DNA from: Bacillota bacterium
Lineage (GTDB): Bacteria; Bacillota; Clostridia; Lachnospirales; Lachnospiraceae
DNA length: 64,000 nt
Reading direction: 5' to 3'
NCBI GenBank assembly: GCA_023407575.1
Contig: JAEYLX010000027.1
Span: forward strand, 124,001-188,000
Part shown: positions 61,729-64,000 of the stretch, piece after piece
Position numbering within the stretch: position 1 is the stretch's first letter
Layout of the letters: every line of letters begins with the position of its first letter
The notes under the pieces: model-generated
Databases searched by the model: none
What the model was told of the DNA's origin: nothing
Seen by the model: only the letters and a program-made list of their open reading frames with translations
Translations under genes and position numbers: made by a program

Positions 61729-62352
61729 ATGAGTGTGGGTAAAGAAACAGCATTAATTTATTGGCTTGGGGGTTCGACTTGTGCAGGAAAGACAACAATA
61801 TCAAATATTCTAGCAGCTAAATATGGATTTATAGTATACCACTGTGATGAATATTTGGGAAAGCATTTTGAAAAATCCAATGCTCAAGAGCATCCAAATA
61901 TGAGTATGGAAGTTAGTTATAATGATATACTTAGCATGGAAGTAGAGGATTATTTAAACTGGAGTAGGAATGTATACGAGGAAGAATTTAAAATGATATT
62001 AGATGATCTGGATAAATTGGCTGCTAGTAAGCCTATATTAGTAGAAGGAGTCAACTTACTGCCAAAACTTATTAAGGAGGAAATAGCTGCTATTGGCCAT
62101 GCGGTATGGTTAGTGGCAAGTGAAGCATTTTATACAGAACATCAAATGCAAAGAAAAGAAATGTTTGAAAGATTAAACGAATGTGCAGACCCTGAGCAGG
62201 CATTACATAATTATATGAGGGATGATTTGGCATTTGGTAATTTCATACTTAATGATGCCAAAAGGCTTGATTTAAATGTATTAGAAGTAGTACATGATGG
62301 TGATATATTGAACTATGTTGAAGTCATTTCTTCATTATTTAATTTGACTTAA
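61729..62352 (+). CDS. P-loop kinase-like protein
   Basis: 207 aa. Walker A LGGSTCAGKTTISNILAAKYG at about 14-34 (AGKTT core), CDEYLGKHFEKSN, and strand PILVEGVNLLPKLIKEE, the layout of small-molecule kinases of the AAA_18/2-phosphoglycerate-kinase-like group. C-terminal DDLAFGNFILNDAKRLDL. Substrate unknown. The ATG at 61729 follows GGGGG; a GTG two codons later is an alternative. Monocistronic between two AT-rich gaps. Confidence 0.72.
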   Translation: MSVGKETALIYWLGGSTCAGKTTISNILAAKYGFIVYHCDEYLGKHFEKSNAQEHPNMSMEVSYNDILSMEVEDYLNWSRNVYEEEFKMILDDLDKLAASKPILVEGVNLLPKLIKEEIAAIGHAVWLVASEAFYTEHQMQRKEMFERLNECADPEQALHNYMRDDLAFGNFILNDAKRLDLNVLEVVHDGDILNYVEVISSLFNLT

Positions 62353-62423
62353 TATGGTATGGTTGCCAGAAGATCATATAATTTCTCAAGTGCTAAAATA
62401 CGGAAAGGAGTTTGAGTTTTATA

Positions 62424-63209
62424 ATGAAAATACAAAATAAATGATACGTGATTGGAATGCTTTTGCTAATACCAATTTGTCTACTTATGTATGTTTTTGC
62501 TTTTACAGCCGAAAAAATTAGAGTTTTTTATTGTGTTTTGGAATTCTTGGGCTTATATGATGGCTATAAATATTCCACACGAAATACGATAATTTGGGTT
62601 GTTGTTATCGTTCTATTCGTTGTGTTATTCATAGTGGCATTTAAACTAATTAATTCTGACGAGAAATTTCTAAAAAGATATCGTATTTTAGATGTAATCC
62701 CCTATATAATCATTTGCTTAAATGTAGTTAGTTGTTTTTACTTTCCTAAAATCAATCAACAATTTCTACAAATACAGCACGGCTTAGGCAGTGTCATTGC
62801 ACCTTATCGGGGTATAGATTATTTATTAGGGTTTTCAAATAAGGATACGTCTGGCGCCTATACTGAACCAAACTTGAGTCTTTTATTTGAAATCTTTGAC
62901 CAAGAAGAGGTAGTATTCTATGTGAAATTAGTTGATATTGATGATGAAACGAAACAATATGTTTTTTGCAACGAAGACAAACTTCCACAGAAGCTTAGTA
63001 TGGGTAATCCAGAAGCTTTCTTATGGAATATAAATGGGTTTACCATAGACTTAGAGAAAATAATTCCTGGATATATTGATACGCCTGAAAATCGCCGCCT
63101 GATAAATTATAAAGTTATCATCTTTAATGAAAATGAAAGCAAAACATTCTACATATATTACGATGAGCTTCATAAAAAATATGGAAGCATAAAATATAAA
63201 GGAGTTTAA
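62424..63209 (+). pseudogene. Membrane protein gene with an early in-frame TGA
   Basis: From the ATG at 62424, preceded by AAAGGAG (62404-62410), the frame reads MKIQNK, then TGA at 62442-62444, then YVIGMLLLIPICLLMYVF in the same frame. The remainder is open to 63209 and encodes three hydrophobic segments (about 1-20, 48-68, 83-100 of the 253-aa remainder) and a soluble C-terminal part of about 150 residues. Translation might restart at GTG 62448 or ATG 62457, but neither has a ribosome site. Not recognised by family. It could be a pseudogene or a re-initiated gene. Confidence 0.5.
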
Positions 63210-63213
63210 TACA

Positions 63214-63780
63214 ATGACCCACAAAGGTACACTAATGCTAGAAACCCAGAGGTTAATTTTACGGAGGTTCACGATAGAAGACCTTGATCAGATGTTTCAT
63301 AATTGTTGGAGCGATTTAGAAGTATGGAAATGGACAAGTTATAAACCGATGAAATCGATTGAGGATGTTATCAATATTGCAGATATGTTTACAGAGAAAT
63401 GGCTGGGTGCTTACGAAAGATTGAATCGATATAGCTGGGCGATTCAACTTAAAGCTTCAGGTGAGGTAATTGGCAGGTTTTTTGGAATGAATCCGGATGA
63501 TGAGATAAGTCAAATTGAGTTGGCCTACGAACTTGGCAGAGAATGGTGGAATCAAGGGATTATGACGGAAGCTGTAAAAGCGATTATTGATTTCTTTTTC
63601 AACGAAGTAGGTCTTAATCGAATTTATGCTAATTTCGCAAGCGAAAATTTGGCTTCCGGAAAAGTTATGCAAAAATGTGGAATGACTTATGAAGGAACAA
63701 TGCAACAAGCACTGAAATGTAATAATGGTATATTTGACAAAGTTAATTACGCTATTCTTGCTGATATGTATTTTGCGTAG
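63214..63780 (+). CDS. GNAT N-acetyltransferase (RimJ/RimL type)
   Basis: 188 aa. ETQRLILRRFTIEDLDQMFHN opens the RimJ/RimL-type fold; the acetyl-CoA region is ELAYELGREWWNQGIMTEAVKAII, followed by RIYANFASENLASGKVMQKCGMTYEG. Probable acetyltransferase on a protein N-terminus or small amine; substrate unknown. Only 4 bp after the preceding membrane gene, with AAAGGAG upstream, so they are probably co-transcribed. Confidence 0.9.
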   Translation: MTHKGTLMLETQRLILRRFTIEDLDQMFHNCWSDLEVWKWTSYKPMKSIEDVINIADMFTEKWLGAYERLNRYSWAIQLKASGEVIGRFFGMNPDDEISQIELAYELGREWWNQGIMTEAVKAIIDFFFNEVGLNRIYANFASENLASGKVMQKCGMTYEGTMQQALKCNNGIFDKVNYAILADMYFA

Positions 63781-63825
63781 AGAATATATGATTTGGCTTA
63801 TTCAGTTAACCAGGGAGGAGATATC

Positions 63826-64000
63826 ATGAAAGGTTTTTATATGAAGCAATCGAAGAGTATAATATTTATATTTCTAAGTCTTACTTTTATTATGAGTGGG
63901 TGTACAGATTATACTTCAGAGAAACATGTTTTGCACACAAATCCTATTAATAACGAAAACATTGGATTTATCGTCCAAGGCAATGACGGAACAATCTATT
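63826..64000 (+). CDS. Start of a lipoprotein gene, cut by the window edge
   Basis: 58 codons visible: MKGFYMKQSKSIIFIFLSL then TFIMSGC with a lipobox Cys at residue 26, followed by TDYTSEKHVLHTN. GGGAGGAG precedes the ATG by 6 nt. The mature domain (ENIGFIVQGNDGTIY) is too short to identify. Confidence 0.7.
   Translation, partial: MKGFYMKQSKSIIFIFLSLTFIMSGCTDYTSEKHVLHTNPINNENIGFIVQGNDGTIY

Noticed and set aside
62354..62440. 28-codon ORF between the kinase and the membrane gene
   Set aside because: No ribosome site, very short, and it covers the ribosome site and start of the following gene. Could be a remnant but cannot be supported.

Overview
The window is a stretch of low-GC Firmicute chromosome that looks like a spore-forming member of the Lachnospiraceae (Lachnoclostridium / Clostridium phytofermentans type). 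The reasons are the AT-rich codon use, strong AAGGAGG ribosome sites, TTG and GTG starts, spoIVA, a methionine-type T-box leader, MutL carrying the endonuclease motif without MutH, MinCDE beside mreBCD, and the family-typical block sepF-ylmH with an HlyD-like adaptor. The species assignment is inference.

Layout. 1-8.7 kb: ffh, rpsP, khpA, rimM, trmD, rplS, lepB, rbgA, rnhB, a stand-alone FlhB C-domain protein, yraN and pgeF (protein targeting, ribosome and tRNA maturation, RNA-DNA hybrid removal). 8.9-15.4 kb: der, plsY, gpsA (ribosome assembly and phospholipid entry), a small Cys-containing ORF, spoIVA (spore coat base) and a secreted SH3-NlpC/P60 hydrolase. 15.6-26.4 kb: a membrane-anchored MutS-like ATPase, rnhA, mutS, mutL, miaA, a PLP enzyme, a DUF4321 protein and radC. 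26.5-39.2 kb: a 141-bp MITE with a 9-bp target duplication sits directly in front of mreBCD-PBP2-minCDE-rodA (cell shape and septum placement), followed by mgsA, a carboxypeptidase homologue that has lost its KTG box, an orphan P-loop protein, a DUF378 protein and an HlyD-like adaptor. 39.3-45.7 kb: yggS, sepF, ylmH, aroB, lspA, rluD and an AAA/DUF4143 ATPase.

46-64 kb is the accessory part: an orphan BlaI repressor with a recognisable operator, an ECF sigma factor overlapping its probable anti-sigma gene, a LytTR-DUF3021 pair, a membrane esterase, a SIMPL protein with a secreted partner, a zinc/cadmium efflux operon on the minus strand (cadC, small HMA protein, P1B-2 ATPase) with two operator palindromes, an XRE regulator whose C-terminal part looks like the FlhA export-gate cytoplasmic domain, a beta-propeller lipoprotein, a T-box-controlled MetRS-like protein without KMSKS, a P-loop kinase, a membrane protein with a probable early stop, a GNAT acetyltransferase, and the start of a lipoprotein cut by the window edge.

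The strongest candidates for something undescribed are the XRE-FlhA(C) fusion at 56348, the MITE in front of mreB, the KMSKS-less MetRS-like protein under a T-box, the KTG-less carboxypeptidase homologue and the membrane MutS-like ATPase. No tRNA, rRNA, CRISPR array, prophage or complete insertion sequence was seen.
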